NCBI GenBank assembly: GCA_018350325.1
Contig: JAEVLN010000013.1
Coordinates: 2,384,624 to 2,448,623, forward strand
Source of the DNA: Globodera rostochiensis
Lineage: Eukaryota; Nematoda; Chromadorea; Rhabditida; Heteroderidae
Direction: 5' to 3'
Length of the DNA: 64,000 nucleotides
Shown here: positions 1 to 8,543 of the stretch, one piece after another
Position numbering within the stretch: position 1 is the first letter of the stretch
How the letters are laid out: the number at the start of each line of letters is the position of its first letter
The notes under the pieces: model-generated
Database searches by the model: none
What the model saw: only the letters and a program-made list of their open reading frames with translations
Told to the model about the DNA's origin: nothing
Position numbers and translations under genes: made by a program

Positions 1-1
1 C

Positions 2-805
2 GCCGATCTCGGGGAAAAATGGGACGGCATTATGAAAAATTGGGCTCCCGACAAGGCGGTAACCATTCCCCGCTGTCCTCTTACGCTCCCCCAATCCGAT
101 CGGACTTACCAACTTCACTGTTTTTCGGATTCCTCCTCATTCGCCATGTGCGCGACCGTCTTCCTTCGGGTCAGTCACCCCGATTTGGAGCAGGCCGAAT
201 GCTTTTTAATATTTGCCAAAACAAAGGTCAAACCCATGCATAAGGGCTCCCCCCTGACCATCCCCAAGTTGGAGCTCATTTCGGCAGAAATGGGCGCTCG
301 AGCACTTAAATTTGTCCAACCCCAACTTTCGTCCCTCAATTTGTCCGAAATTTCCCATTTATGGTCCGACTCCGCCATCGTCCTCGCCTGGCTACAGGAC
401 GACGCCAAACCAAAAGAAATATTTGTCCGAAATCGGTTGAACGTCATCAAAGCAACCCCAAATTTAATCGTCCGGCACCTGCCGGGGGACCAAAACCCCG
501 CGGATATTGGGTCCCGCGGGGTCCCCGCGGTGTCCTCCTTGAACACCACTCCGCTTTGGTGGTCCGGACCGCCCTGGTTACCCTACCCCCCGGACCGGTG
601 GCCGAACAACCCGGAAATCAGGGGCTTTTCTACCGGTTCCGCCGAACCCGGCCATCCTCCCGAACCCTCGCCCCCCCCTTTTTATCCTACATGCCTCCCA
701 GGAGGCCCCGCCGGAAACACCGTCAATCCACTTATCCAAATTTTCGCGCCTGCCGAAGGCCATTCGCATCACGTCCTACGTTCTCCGCTTCCTCGCACGG
801 ATTAA
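2..805 (+). pseudogene. BEL/Pao pol, RNase H region (partial, frameshifted)
   Basis: The frame is open from the window edge. It shows the Pao-type RNase H signature: FSDSS near 120-135, PKLELISAE near 265-290, SDSAIVLAWL near 365-400 and NPADIGSRG near 495-520. These supply the expected Asp-Glu-Asp-Asp set. The enzyme would degrade the RNA strand of the RNA:DNA hybrid during reverse transcription. Homology fades after about 740, where the sequence typical of the family continues in the third frame instead. This indicates a one- or two-base indel; the stop at 803-805 is therefore a frameshift product and not a true end. Confidence 0.85.
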
Positions 806-1850
806 AGCACAAATCCCCCTCCCAGGCCTACCCGCGCCGAATTCGCCCCGAATTTCTATTCCCGAAACCCGCCGGGCAATTTTCTTCCTCATAACCCAGG
901 AGCAAAGGTTCTTCCCTCCAGTCGATCGGGAGAATGCCGCCTTAGGCCTTTTTCTCGACCAGCACAAAATCCTGCGGTCGAGAGGGCGGCTAAAAAACAG
1001 CCCCCTCTCTGCCCACTCCATTGAACCAATTTACCTGCCCCCCAAATCGGCCCTCGCCACGCTGATTATCATGGAAACCCACCTAATGAACCAACACTCC
1101 AGCCCATTGCTCACCCTATCGTTGCTAAGGTCCCAATTTTGGTTACCAAAGGCCCGCCGAAAAATTGAGAATACAATTTACAAAGGGTGTTTGGCTTGCC
1201 GCCGATTTAAGGTCCAACCCTTTGCCCTCCCTCCATTTCCCCAATACCCGAAAGACCGAGTGGTTCTGTCCCGTCCGTTTTCGTCAACCGGTCTTGATTT
1301 TTGTGGCCCACTGTACGTTAAACCCCCTCCCAAACCGGATCCGCGGAAAAACGCACACATCGAAGGCACTAAATATTGGATAGTGCTATGGGTGTGCCTC
1401 TCAACCCGGAACATGTCGCTCGATTTCGTGCCCGATCAATCCGCCTTCACGTTCTCGTTGGCCTTCCGCCGGTTCGCCGCCAAATACGGGACCCCCTCTG
1501 CGGTCTACTGTGACAACGCCCCGACCTTTGTTTTCATGCACAAATTCCTGTCCTCCTCCCCAACACAATGGCATTTCAGAACCCCCGCCGCCGCCTGGAA
1601 GGGCGGTCATTACGAACGGTTTGTGGGCCTTATCAAATCCCACCTGCGAAGAATTTTATCCGGGTCCGTCCCCAAATTGTTGCCCGCCGAGCAAATTCGC
1701 ACCCTTCTCCTGGAAATCGAGCCGGTCGTTAACTCCAGGCCCATCTCCTTTGATTCGTCAAACCCTTCCGACCCACGCCCACTGCGGCCAATCGATTTTT
1801 TACGTCCCCTCGGGTATAACCCTCCCCATATCCTCGCTAAAAGCCACCCC
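741..1850 (+). pseudogene. BEL/Pao integrase (zinc-binding and core domains)
   Basis: The third frame is open from about 740 to 1952. After a linker comes an H-H-C-C-like zinc-binding region (ETHLMNQHSS, then GCLACRRFK, about 1070-1215). The integrase core follows, with candidate catalytic acids in GLDFCGP (about 1290), YCDNAP (about 1510) and the GGHYERFVG segment (about 1605-1630). Integrase inserts the cDNA copy into the host genome. Homology is lost near 1840, before the stop at 1950-1952, and the family's C-terminal sequence continues in frame one, so the copy carries a second frameshift. It is a degenerate relic and I see no sign of domestication. Confidence 0.85.
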
Positions 1851-2346
1851 CACCCGCTGGCCCAAAATTGGCGAGCTCGTTCTGGTTTACCACGAGTCGG
1901 TTCCGCGCTCCCTGTGGCACATGGCCCTCATTTTAGAAATCTACCCAAATGATACCTCCCTACCCAACACGGCAAAAATAAAAACTATTACCGGCCACAT
2001 TACCACTCGCTCGGTTCATCACCTATACCCCCTCGAAACCGAGGAAGAAATTGCCCTTAAGGCGCCAACACTCGATAACCCAAAAGCTACCAAATGGAAA
2101 TGGGCACTCGTCCCTCCCTCCGCCCACCAACGACCACAAACCGTCCCGGGTCGACAATCCTCCGTCCCTGCCCCCATCCCCTCCACGGGCAAGGCTCCCC
2201 TCCGCCCCGACAGGGGACCGATCGCCCCCCGGCCGGCGGGAGACCGCGGAGGCTCGTACACCGGAAGGAGGGGGACTTGGGCCCTTCGCCCCCCCTCAGC
2301 CCCGTCCCTATCTTCCTCGAGATCGCCGGCGGGAGCGCCGCTCTGA
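1836..2346 (+). pseudogene. BEL/Pao integrase C-terminal (DUF5641-like) domain and Pro-rich tail
   Basis: Frame one carries a segment typical of the small domain that closes BEL/Pao pol proteins: WPKIGELVLVYHE, then LWHMALILEIYPND and TRSVHHLYPLE (about 1856-2040). In this family it is a chromo-like or SH3-like integrase tail. After about 2090 the frame continues as low-complexity Pro/Arg/Ser sequence to a stop at 2344-2346, probably not conserved. The domain is separated from the integrase core by a frameshift, so this copy could not make an intact polyprotein. Confidence 0.75.
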
Positions 2347-2563
2347 TCGCGGTTCCCTCAGCATTCCGTTCACACGCCCCCAACCGCTGCCCGTTCCCAC
2401 CCGTTAAATTACACTCCCTCCCCCCGCAACCGCCGTGGACAATTTTCACACTCAATTCCCCCACGTACCGCCCGCCTCTCCGCCACATAAAAGCCAGCGG
2501 AACCTCGGAGAAATTCAGTCCCCCCCCCGTGCCAACTCCGATCACTTCTTTACTTTCAGGAAA

Positions 2564-3184
2564 ATGGGCAACATTCTCTCCTTCGAATTTGCCTTCCACC
2601 ACAACCCCCCACCTCCTGAGCAGGCCCTCGGGACGCCCCTGTTGATAGCCGGCATCTCGGTCCTGACAGTGTTGGTCTTATTTATCGGCATATTCCTTTT
2701 TTGTCTCCGCATGACCCGCTGGAAAGTTAGGACCGTCCGACCGCTACCCTCCCCCACCCCTCGACCGCCTCCTTACCGCCCCTTGGCTCTTTCGATGACC
2801 CCCCTCGTCATTTTCATCCTCCTCACGGCAGGGACCGTACCTCCCCTTTCCGTCGAAGCCGTGCCGAAAGGTAAGTTCAACCCCAAAAGCCTCGCGAAAG
2901 GGTCCCTTCCCGTCCTTGCCTCCTCGGCCTTGTATTTCGGGATTGACTCCCTCCTCCCAGAAAGGGAAACCCCCTCCGACCCACCCACGGCCAGTATCAT
3001 CATTTCCGTTTCCTCACTTGTCGGGGTCCTTTTGCTTATTATTATCAAAATTTTGTGGTCCCTCCGCCTCTATTTCCTGAAGTCGGGGGGGGACGGCAAC
3101 CCGAACGCCAACCAGATGGAAATGGGCCAATTGACCAACGCGGTCCACGAATTGGTCAACCGCTCTAACCCTCCCCGCGGCTAA
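2564..3184 (+). CDS. Small multi-span membrane protein downstream of pol (accessory or env-position ORF)
   Basis: This intact ORF of 206 codons follows pol. I chose the ATG at 2564 because a TTTCAG acceptor-like signal lies a few bases upstream; an in-frame ATG also exists at 2435. The protein begins MGNILS, which fits the N-myristoylation pattern (Gly2, Ser6). It has three hydrophobic segments, at about residues 25-47, 78-100 and 145-168, separated by Pro-rich stretches, and a polar C-terminus. Some nematode BEL elements carry a third ORF at the env position. This one is short and lacks the Cys-rich ectodomain, furin-like site and fusion peptide of a typical envelope glycoprotein, so I make no functional claim. 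It is unbroken although pol is frameshifted. Confidence 0.55.
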   Translation: MGNILSFEFAFHHNPPPPEQALGTPLLIAGISVLTVLVLFIGIFLFCLRMTRWKVRTVRPLPSPTPRPPPYRPLALSMTPLVIFILLTAGTVPPLSVEAVPKGKFNPKSLAKGSLPVLASSALYFGIDSLLPERETPSDPPTASIIISVSSLVGVLLLIIIKILWSLRLYFLKSGGDGNPNANQMEMGQLTNAVHELVNRSNPPRG

Positions 3185-3509
3185 TGCAAATAACCCCGAC
3201 CCCGCGGGCCACTCCACGGCGACCGGAACCCCCTCCTCCCCCCGATCGGCACTGTTTTCGCCCTGATCCTTGCCCTCGGGGCACCCTTTCTCGTTGGCTC
3301 GCGGAACACAGATCGCTTATGGATATACTCGTTTTTTCCATCGGACACGCATCGAAATTCTTCGCACAATTTTTTGCCCCAGCATTATCAGAGCATAAAG
3401 AGTTGAAAAGTGAATTGACAAGGTTTGCCCATTCCGATTCGGTCCCAACGCCCCGAAAAGGGCTCACCCGGACCCGAATCGCGACAACACTAAAATATGG
3501 ATGGAGTTC

Positions 3510-4645
3510 TTAGATAACATTTTTTTTGAAGGGGTTTAATGTTTGGCACCTGTGTATGGAAACGATGGCAAAACGACTTGTTTGATCACTTGAAAAACTT
3601 CCTCGTAATATTTTCGATGTTTCCCCGGTAGTAGTGCGTGAACACACAAAACCATCCTCTTCCGAACTGATGCCCCAATCACCAAACATTGTTTCCATTG
3701 AGCCGGTGTACACTTAAAAGTTCCATCTATGTGCCAACTTTTTTCTTTACTCAGGACATCCAGCAACTAAAAAATAAATTTTGTTTTATTAAGTGATTAA
3801 GCTAACTTTTGGAATCGCAAAAACCAGCACGACGTCGCCTTGATTTGGTCGCGAAATCCTGCTGTCATATAAAAGCATCGATTCACCATCCTTGATAATG
3901 AGAGCATCAGAAAGTTTAATTGTAAGTGGGTTTGCTGAATTGACATTACCAAACACTTTTGCCTTTTCACTAAATTTACACCATTCAAAAAACAAATGCA
4001 TAAGAATTTACCGTCTCAACATTTGTCGAAGTGCAATGTCTGTGCCCATCTCCACAAAAACCTCGCAGTTGACGTCCTTCCTTTGTTGCGCGAAAATTTT
4101 TGATGGTTTTGCGTTTGGTTCTTCTTGTATCTTCCTTTTCAGAGCCTGTTTTTTGGAATCAGCCTAAAATTTATTTGTTATTACTAAAGGTAATGCTTTT
4201 GGTTACTTCTTTTCGCGCAGGATCCGGGAGATGGTTGTGCTCGTGTTGTCCGACATGACCAAAGGCTTTATCGTCTCTTCTTTCTAGTATTCGCAAGGTG
4301 CCCTTGCATTTTCGGTCACTGCAACGCCACGATAAGGAATGCGCAGCGTTGTGCAAATAACGAAACCCTGGAATTTTAGGTAATTGTTGTTAAAATGCTT
4401 AGACATACCTTTATACCAAGCGCACTCCTTTCCCCGTATCGTCTTTCCAAGTTCAAATTCAACGGGCTCCAAGTTTTCGTCTCCAACAGAAGCAATCGGC
4501 GAATCTTGATGAAGTATTGACTGATTTGTTTCTCCGTCTTCTCGGACTGTACTTTGCTCTGCCGCAATGTATTGCTTCTTATTCTTCTGCAGGCATTCTT
4601 CTGCAGGCTCTCAACTTTGTTGCGCATCAATTTTTCAAGATTCAT
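3510..4645 (-). pseudogene. MULE transposase with FLYWCH zinc finger, 3'-truncated
   Basis: The start is the ATG at 4643-4645 (MNLEKLMRNK). Exon 1 runs to about 4409 and ends ECAWYK. A 41-base intron (GTATGT...CCAG, about 4368-4408) follows. The next exon encodes a FLYWCH-type finger: GFRYLHNAAHS, WRCSDRKCKGTLR, then GQHEHNHLPD. Later exons (about 4165-4015 and 4000-3800) encode a linker, and 3770-3536 encodes SWHIDGTFKCTPAQW, the first catalytic Asp region of MULE transposases. Sequence for the remaining catalytic acids is absent and the ORF decays near 3510. FLYWCH plus MULE is a common domain pair in animal Mutator elements. It is probably inactive, but the 5' two-thirds is well preserved. 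Confidence 0.7.
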
Positions 4646-4774
4646 TTTTCTTTATCTATAAATAATTAGGTATACGTGTGTGAAGATGGATTTATACAAG
4701 GCTTTTGCTTTTGATCTAGCCAAATAAGCCTTAAATTTGTCAAAGGAAATGTTAAAAATTGAAATTTTAAAATT

Positions 4775-4962
4775 TGTAGGCGAAATGTTGCTTTTCGACT
4801 GTGTAGGCGAAATGTAACATAGGCGAAATGTTGTGTAGGCGAGTTGTAACATTTTAACCTTGTAGGCGAAATGTTGCCTTTTGGCTTTGTAGGCGAAATG
4901 TTACGTAGGCGAAATGTTGCGTAGGCGAAATGTTACATAGGCGAGTTGTACAGCAGCGGAAA
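4775..4962. repeat. Terminal tandem array of the MULE copy (TAGGCGAAATGT words)
   Basis: About a dozen words of the type GTAGGCGAAATGTTGC or GTAGGCGAGTTGTAAC are repeated in one orientation, spaced by 0-15 bases, and end in ACAGCAGCGG. They match the arms at 42600-42836 and 43655-43880 apart from the final bases of the word (TGT here against GGTAC there). Confidence 0.8.
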
Positions 4963-5165
4963 AAAATACGAATTTTATTATATTTTTTATGAAAATTTTT
5001 CAAAAATTTAGTGATCTTGGCAAGAAAAATTCGAATTTTATTTCTTTTTTTAAAGAAGTTTTTTTGAAAAAGCGCCCAAATAGTGGCGAAAATAGCGACG
5101 AAAGCCATTTTTTGCCAAAATAGTTTTGTCACTATTTTAGTGACGAAAACCCCGAAATAGTTTTT

Positions 5166-6092
5166 GGTAATACTGAAGGGTAAAATATCAACTCGCTTTT
5201 CACCAACTCGCTTTTTAATCAACTCGCTTTTGGATCAACTCGCTTTTTCTGATTCGACTCGCTTTTTCTGATTCGACTCGCTTTTTTTGATTTTTTTTAG
5301 TAACAAGAAGCATTTATAAGTGGAATTTCAAGATTTATGCAATTCTTTAAGTGTATTCAGGGGTTATTGAGGTTGCTGTTCTGACATCATATTCGTAATC
5401 AGCGACCTCAATAACCCCTGAATACACTTAAAGAATTGCATAAATCTTGAAATTCCATTTATAAATGCTTCTTGTTACTAAAAAAAGCGAGTTGAAACAA
5501 AAAAAGCGAGTCGAATCAGAAAAAGCGAGTCGAATCAGAAAAAGCGAGTCGAATCAGAAAAAGCGAGTTGATCCAAAAGCGAGTTGATTAAAAAGCGAGT
5601 TGGTGAAAAGCGAGTTGATGGCCGTTCATACTGAAGCTGGTGCCACCCATTTTTCAAAAAAATTAATAAAATTCAAAGTCGAGAAAAAGGTGTTTCTAGG
5701 GGTATTCAGGGGCGTAGAATCCGAATCTGACCTCCATTTCGCCCGATTTCGAACCCCGGACCCGAATTCGAACAATTTGTCAAAAATTCGAATTTTTTCA
5801 AAAATCATTTTAGCCTCTAAATCATTCAAAAAAAAGCATAAAATTACGACGAAAAAGAAAGTAATGATAGCATTCATGTTTTTTGAATGAGTTTATAGGC
5901 TAAAATTGATTTTAGAAAAAATTTGAATTTTTGACAAATTGTTCGAATTCGGGTTCGGGGTTCGAAATCGGGCGAAATGGAGGTCAGATTCGGATTCTAC
6001 GCCCCTGAATACCCCTAGAAACACCTTTTTCTCGACTTTGAAAATTTTATTAATTTTTTTGAAAAATGGGTGGCACCAGCTTCAGTATTACC
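5166..6092. mobile_element. Hairpin element, GGTAATACTGAAG ends, 8-bp target duplication
   Basis: The ends are GGTAATACTGAAG (5166) and CTTCAGTATTACC (to 6092), each flanked by TAGTTTTT (5158-5165 and 6093-6100). The interior is a long inverted repeat: 5630-5815 is mirrored by 5900-6085, including the phrase TAGAATCCGAATCTGACCTC. The left end is interrupted by the foldback at 5179-5627. No ORF of note. The same hairpin family recurs around 6577, 14920, 19655, 20300-21270, 33040 and 38000-38156. Confidence 0.85.
5179..5627. mobile_element. Foldback element A (AACTCGCTTTT arms)
   Basis: The inverted arms are tandem arrays of CTGATTCGACTCGCTTTTT-like words, left 5188-5290 and right 5487-5617. 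They flank a smaller hairpin core (TTAAGTGTATTCAGGGGTTA and its mirror, 5290-5486). The ends read GGTAAAATATCAACTCG and, on the other strand, GAACGGCCATCAACTCG. A 9-bp direct repeat, ATACTGAAG, flanks it (5170-5178 and 5628-5636). It sits inside the left end of the hairpin element at 5166-6092, so it is the younger insertion. Confidence 0.85.
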
Positions 6093-6100
6093 TAGTTTTT

Positions 6101-6350
6101 TTTTAGTTACGAATAGTGGCCACAGCGACTCAAAAAAGGAGATGTGTGCCAATAAATAGAGAGTGCGAGAGAATTAAACAAATTTCCTTTCTTTATCTAA
6201 CTTTCTCTCGTTTTGGCGTTCTCTCTCACCTTTTTCAACAATAAAAAAAGCATCACGAATTCCGATACTCATAACTTTTGTTCTATACTTCAGATCCATT
6301 TCAAACTTTCAACATCCCTAGAAAACAAAATAAGGATTTTTTTTAACATT
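6101..6350. other. AT-rich intergenic DNA with a dispersed repeat
   Basis: No gene is seen. The stretch 6135-6230 (GTGTGCCAATAAATAGAG, GCGAGAGAATTAAAC, GGCGTTCTCTCTCACC) is the reverse complement of DNA at about 56957-57250, so both belong to a dispersed repeat whose borders I cannot fix. Confidence 0.5.
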
Positions 6351-6358
6351 AAAAAAAT

Positions 6359-7010
6359 GGTTCTAGTCCGGTTTATGCGTCCCATGAACTTTTATGCGTC
6401 CCATGAACTTTTATGCGTCCCATAAACTTTTATGCGTCCCATGAACTTTTGTGCGTCCCATAAAACTTTTATGCGTCCCATGGAGTTCTACATCAATTTT
6501 GTCATGTCTAAGATTTTTTCATCAAGTACTTGATTTTTGGTAATAGTAAAGCTGGTACCCCCCATTTTAAAAAAAAGGTAATACTCCAGTTTGTTCCCCT
6601 CCGGGGTTCGAAATCGGTCGAAATGGAGGTCAGATTCGGAGTCTAGGCCCCCAGAATACCCCTACAAAAAGATTTATTTTTCCAAAAAGGGGGGAACAAA
6701 CTGGAGTATTACTTTGTTCAAAAAACAAACAACCAAACGAACTTCGGCTTTTTAAATATCAGATTCGGATTCTACGTCCCAGAAAAGCCTTAGAAACTAT
6801 TTTCTAACGACTTTATAAAAAGTTTTTATTTTTTGATTAAAAAATTGGGACCCCCATTCTTTAGGCTTACCAAAAAATTTCTAAAGTAAAATATTTACAT
6901 GGCATCATGGGACGCGTAAAAGTTCATGGGACGCATAAAAGTTTTATAGGACGCATAAAAGTTTATGGGACGCATAAAAGTTCATGGGACGCATAAACCG
7001 GACTAGAACC
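6359..7010. mobile_element. Foldback element B (GCGTCCCATGAACTTTTAT arms)
   Basis: The perfect terminal inverted repeat is GGTTCTAGTCCGGTTTATGC, followed by 4-6 tandem copies of ATGCGTCCCATGAACTTTT per arm (6374-6482; mirrored 6905-6995). AAAAAAAT lies directly outside both ends (6351-6358 and 7011-7018). The inside holds pieces of the GGTAATA hairpin family, including a small GGTAATACTCCAGTTTG unit at 6577-6715. Confidence 0.8.
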
Positions 7011-7018
7011 AAAAAAAT

Positions 7019-7530
7019 TAACATTCACATTGGGTTTTGCTATTTAGGAACGAATTTAGTATTTTTTTTTGATTATATAGCAAAAAGAAAATTATTGTGC
7101 AAGAATAATTGTTCGAAATTTAGTACCATTCGAAAACCCTAGATTCGTAGAAGCTATTTGTAAGCAAGAGCTAAGCGATTAGATAGCTCTCGAGAAGGTT
7201 ATGCCCAGAAATGCTAAACCGACGAAATAGTGTGCAAAAGTGAGAGGGACGGTTAGACACACCAGAGTAACGAGAGAGAACGTGTAACACTGGGGGTGCA
7301 TCCCTGCAGTAGTAACCCATAGAACTATTGCATTATCTTTTTGGTGAACTGATGAATCAATTCAGCGAAAAATAGTAATTGCTTAGAAGGGATTCGAACC
7401 CCAGCCTTTTTTTGTTGAAAAGCTCTCAGACCACTAGGACAAAATTTAATCTTTTCTGAACTAGAGGCCCAAAATCGAATCGCCGTGTGGCGTTAAAACG
7501 ACGATTTTCGACTAAAAACATGTTTTTTCG
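7019..7530. other. Intergenic stretch with a tRNA-like remnant
   Basis: I see no gene. On the minus strand at about 7384-7445 there is a tRNA-like segment with a D-arm-like TAGTGGTCTGAGAGC and a T-arm-like GGGGTTCGAATCCC. The acceptor stem does not pair, so it is a pseudo-tRNA or SINE piece. The rest is AT-rich. Confidence 0.4.
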
Positions 7531-8348
7531 AACGGACCCCAATTCGTTTTTGGCCAATTCGTTTTTTACCCAATTCGTTTTTGACCCGATTCGTTTTTTT
7601 TGGGACGATTCGTTTTTTTAGGGACGATTCGTTTTTTAGTAAGAAAAAAGCATTTATGAGCGGAATTTGAAGGTTTTATGCAACTTTTTAAGTGTATTCA
7701 GGGGTTATTGAGGTAGCTGATCACGAATATGACATCAGGTTTATCATAAGACATCATCTAATCTATGATTTCGACACCTATGTTTTTGTAAAAAAATTAA
7801 AAATTCTTTTTTTTCAAAGTTGAGAAAAAGCTGTTTTTAGGGGTATTCGGGGGCGTAGAATCCGAACCCGACTCTCTTGTTGTAATTTCGTGCATTTCCA
7901 ACGATTTTGAGCAATAAATGTGATTTTTGAAATTTCGAAAAAAAAAATCGAATTCGGGTCCGGGGTTCGAAATTGGTCTATATAAATATCGGATTCTGAT
8001 TCTACGCCCCGAATACCCCTAAAAACAGCTTTTTCTCAACTTTGAAAAAAAAATTTTTTAATTTTTTTACAAAAACATAGGTGTCGAAATCATAGATTAG
8101 ATGATGTCTTATGATAAATCTGATGTCATATTCGTGATCAGCTACCTCAGTAACCCCAGAATACACTTAAAAAGTTGCATAAAACCTTCAAATTCCGCTC
8201 ATAAATGCTTTTTTCTTACTAAAAAACGAATCGTCCCTAAAAAAACGAATCGTCCCAAAAAAAAACGAATCGTCCCAAAAAAAACGAATCGAGTCAAAAA
8301 CGAATTGGGTAAAAAACGAATTGGCCAAAAACGAATTGGGTATTTACC
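7531..8348. mobile_element. Foldback element C (AATTCGTTTTT arms)
   Basis: The arms are tandem arrays of GGGACGATTCGTTTTTTT-type words (7540-7635; mirrored 8222-8340). The ends read AACGGACCCCAATTCG and, on the other strand, GGTAAATACCCAATTCG. A perfect 9-bp direct repeat, GTTTTTTCG, flanks it (7522-7530 and 8349-8357). Next to the arms lie the same core sequences as in element A (AAGTGTATTCAGGGGTTATT; about 7645-7760 and 8100-8215). Inside these is another hairpin of the TAGAATCCGAA type. Confidence 0.88.
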
Positions 8349-8359
8349 GTTTTTTCGTG

Positions 8360-8543
8360 CATAACTCAACAAAACAAAGCTGTTCAGAAAAAATAGTTAA
8401 ATAACTAAAAATCCGCCCCCTAATAATGACAACTGAGTCCCATTGAAAGAGACAATTCAGTCCAGGCTCATAACTTTGTCTAAACTTTAAATTGAACCTG
8501 GCAATACGAGAATTTAATGGGAGCTTTAGTAATAAATTTTTAG
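8360..8543. other. 5' flank of the ELYS homologue, carrying a repeat relic
   Basis: The region just upstream of the first ATG contains a copy of a dispersed repeat (CAACTGAGTCCCATTGAAAG ... AATTCAGTCC, about 8425-8480). It is also found at 21315, 32630, 33000 and 56620-56830. ATTTTTAG lies directly before the ATG at 8544 and could serve as a spliced-leader acceptor. Confidence 0.45.

Larger units (their letters stand above)
1..3513 (+). mobile_element. 3' part of a BEL/Pao-type LTR retroelement, frameshifted
   Basis: The stretch encodes, in order, an RNase H-like region, an integrase zinc-binding and core region and a short integrase-associated C-terminal domain. It is followed by a small membrane-protein ORF. 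This order is that of the BEL/Pao class of LTR retrotransposons. The 5' part (LTR, gag, protease, reverse transcriptase) lies outside the window. The pol reading frame changes twice, near 740 and near 1840, so the copy looks inactive. No LTR pair can be shown because the 5' LTR is not in view; the 3' LTR, if present, would lie between about 3185 and 3510. Base composition is clearly more GC-rich than the AT-rich DNA that follows, which helps place the 3' edge near 3500. Confidence 0.85.
3510..4962 (-). mobile_element. Mutator-like (MULE) element, one array-type end visible
   Basis: A transposase gene on the minus strand is followed outward, at about 4775-4950, by a tandem array of TAGGCGAAATGTTNC-type words and an end reading ...ACAGCAGCGG at 4951-4962. 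The same words and a related end bound the second MULE copy at 42592-43888. The opposite array is not seen near 3510, where the retroelement begins, so this copy is truncated on its left side. Confidence 0.65.

Noticed and set aside
3184..3513. 109-codon plus frame behind the membrane-protein ORF
   Set aside because: Pro-rich start and no conserved features; probably 3' non-coding or LTR sequence of the retroelement.
7384..7445. Functional tRNA gene on the minus strand
   Set aside because: T-loop and D-arm look right but the acceptor stem does not pair and the anticodon arm is poor.
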